A DNA stretch of 5,897 bases from Myxococcales bacterium (GTDB lineage: Bacteria > Myxococcota_A > Bradymonadia > UBA4248). Under the pieces are notes generated by a model. It saw nothing but the letters and a program-made list of their open reading frames with translations. It was not told the origin of the DNA and did not search any database. Positions 5,852 through 5,897 of this stretch are shown here, one piece after another (the first letter of the stretch is position 1; each line of letters begins with the position of its first letter). Location of the stretch: contig SFMP01000135.1 of NCBI GenBank assembly GCA_004554395.1, positions 1 through 5,897 of the forward strand. The letters run 5' to 3'. A program made the position numbers and the translations under genes.

Positions 5852-5864
5852 AATTCGCCGAATT
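5852..5864. promoter_or_regulatory. 13-nt palindrome upstream of pyk promoter candidate
   Basis: AATTCG and CGAATT flank a single central C: a perfect inverted repeat with odd centre, ending 3 bp upstream of the candidate -35 box. The one-base spacer rules out a normal hairpin loop, so a dimeric regulator site is the more natural reading. No known operator is recognised, and short palindromes also occur by chance. Confidence 0.35.
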
Positions 5865-5897
5865 TTATTTCTCCATTGACTCGAGATCGAAATATTC

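Noticed and set aside
5774..5896. Tail of another minus-strand gene at the right edge
   Set aside because: All three minus-strand frames stay open into the edge, stopping at 5865, 5836 and 5774. None has a recognisable ending, and the AT-rich composition fits a leader region better.

Overview
The window carries four complete protein-coding genes, all on the minus strand. In transcription order (right to left) they are a pyruvate kinase (pyk), a membrane-anchored Ser/Thr pseudokinase, a small protein with a degenerate J-domain and TPR-like repeats, and a GAF-GGDEF diguanylate cyclase. Nothing on the plus strand looks coding; the long plus-strand reading frames are shadows of these genes. GC content is moderate and the coding strand is visibly rich in TCG, CGA and GAT triplets. 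The atypical GAF domain, J-like/TPR protein and Ser/Thr kinase-like receptor with a small extracytoplasmic domain are common in Myxococcota, Bradymonadota and related former deltaproteobacteria. That placement is an inference from gene style, not from a marker gene.

Layout. 5748-5897: AT-rich pyk leader with a weak promoter candidate, a 13-nt palindrome and a clear AGGAG site. 4266-5747: pyk. Only 19 nt separate pyk from the pseudokinase (2729-4246), whose AGGGG site lies in that gap, so the two are probably co-transcribed. 2405-2728: a gene-free stretch holding about 2.5 tandem copies of a 108-bp unit, each built around two bulged hairpins (REP/BIME-like). 2352-2403: promoter candidate and 5'-hairpin leader of the J-like/TPR gene (1561-2352). 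1407-1560: spacer with a 13-bp direct repeat. 108-1397: GAF-GGDEF gene. 1-107: a second, divergent copy of the last 26 sense codons of that gene, running off the left edge.

How the genes may work together. Pyruvate kinase is the final ATP-forming step of glycolysis. The adjoining pseudokinase has lost every catalytic motif but keeps the fold, a transmembrane helix and an outside domain, so it could be a non-catalytic receptor or scaffold. The other two genes (protein-protein interaction and c-di-GMP synthesis) appear to have their own leaders. Shared function across the window is not shown. The points most worth following up are the pseudokinase-pyk pairing, the hairpin repeat array, the J-domain lacking HPD, and the duplicated GGDEF tail.
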